Below are positions 63,963 through 64,000 of a DNA stretch of 64,000 nucleotides, piece after piece. The notes under the pieces are model-generated. The model searched no databases and was not told the origin of the DNA. It worked only from the letters and a program-made list of their open reading frames with translations. Every line of letters begins with the position of its first letter. Within the stretch, counting starts at the first letter, position 1. A program made the position numbers and the translations under genes. Source of the DNA: JBEEOW01 sp041191405 (GTDB lineage: Bacteria; Bacteroidota; Bacteroidia; Cytophagales; UBA9547); contig JBEEOW010000006.1 of assembly GCA_041191405.1 (NCBI GenBank), positions 62,001 to 126,000 of the forward strand. The letters run 5' to 3'.

Positions 63963-64000
63963 TTGTAATGCTTGGTAATTGTAACCTAAGCCTTTAAATT

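Overview
The window reads as chromosomal DNA of an AT-rich (roughly 30-33% GC by eye) member of the Bacteroidota, probably a gliding or surface-living lineage. The basis is a giant secreted protein with a type B (CHU_C-like) type IX secretion C-terminus, Bacteroidota-typical families (DUF3078, DUF4846, DUF4292, DUF6934, YceI, CNGxC-type small proteins), TAnnTTTG promoter boxes with an upstream TTG, and no obvious Shine-Dalgarno sequences. Order or genus cannot be fixed from the sequence. No rRNA, tRNA, CRISPR array, integrase or transposase was seen.

Layout. 1-4029: an efflux operon (TolC-like protein truncated by the window edge, HlyD-type lipoprotein adaptor, FtsX/MacB-type permease, ATPase). 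4030-5546: a block of three imperfect tandem repeats, then two tandemly duplicated zinc-ribbon membrane proteins. 5653-14656: a small beta-barrel protein and a 2717-residue beta-helix/Ig-like T9SS surface protein. 14733-18903: CoA-transferase III, YceI, DUF3078, DUF4846 and a small coiled-coil membrane protein. 19170-24547: a cell-envelope block (nucleotidyltransferase, TPR protein, DUF4292 lipoprotein, EnvC-like LytM activator) into which a DUF6934 gene and a very small ORF are inserted. 24629-32744: purN and purH separated by an accessory block. That block holds a 310-bp nested palindrome, a compact minus-strand operon (XRE regulator, DUF6934, three proteins of 51-56 residues) and several lineage-specific secreted or lipoprotein genes. 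32905-37004: small hypothetical, AlkD-like glycosylase, NagZ-like GH3 lipoprotein, SMI1/KNR4 protein and CE2-like esterase.

37146-57817 is a signalling region: four hybrid histidine kinases, a soluble PAS-chemoreceptor, a BLUF blue-light sensor and a YfiR / kinase / TonB-receptor cassette. BLUF is followed within 45 nt by a kinase with GAF and about nine PAS domains, which suggests a blue-light-responsive phosphorelay. The chemoreceptor is transcribed divergently from BLUF, and the region between them carries an 11-bp inverted repeat next to a promoter-like box.

57814-63893: PPK2 polyphosphate kinase, a four-gene SCO (copper/thiol) cluster, a small lipoprotein, pheS, and two small genes including a Rieske-fold-like lipoprotein that lacks the histidine ligands.

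The best candidates for something undescribed are the XRE-DUF6934-small-protein operon, with its second DUF6934 copy nearby, the nested palindrome at 25140-25439, and the BLUF / multi-PAS kinase / chemoreceptor light-sensing locus.
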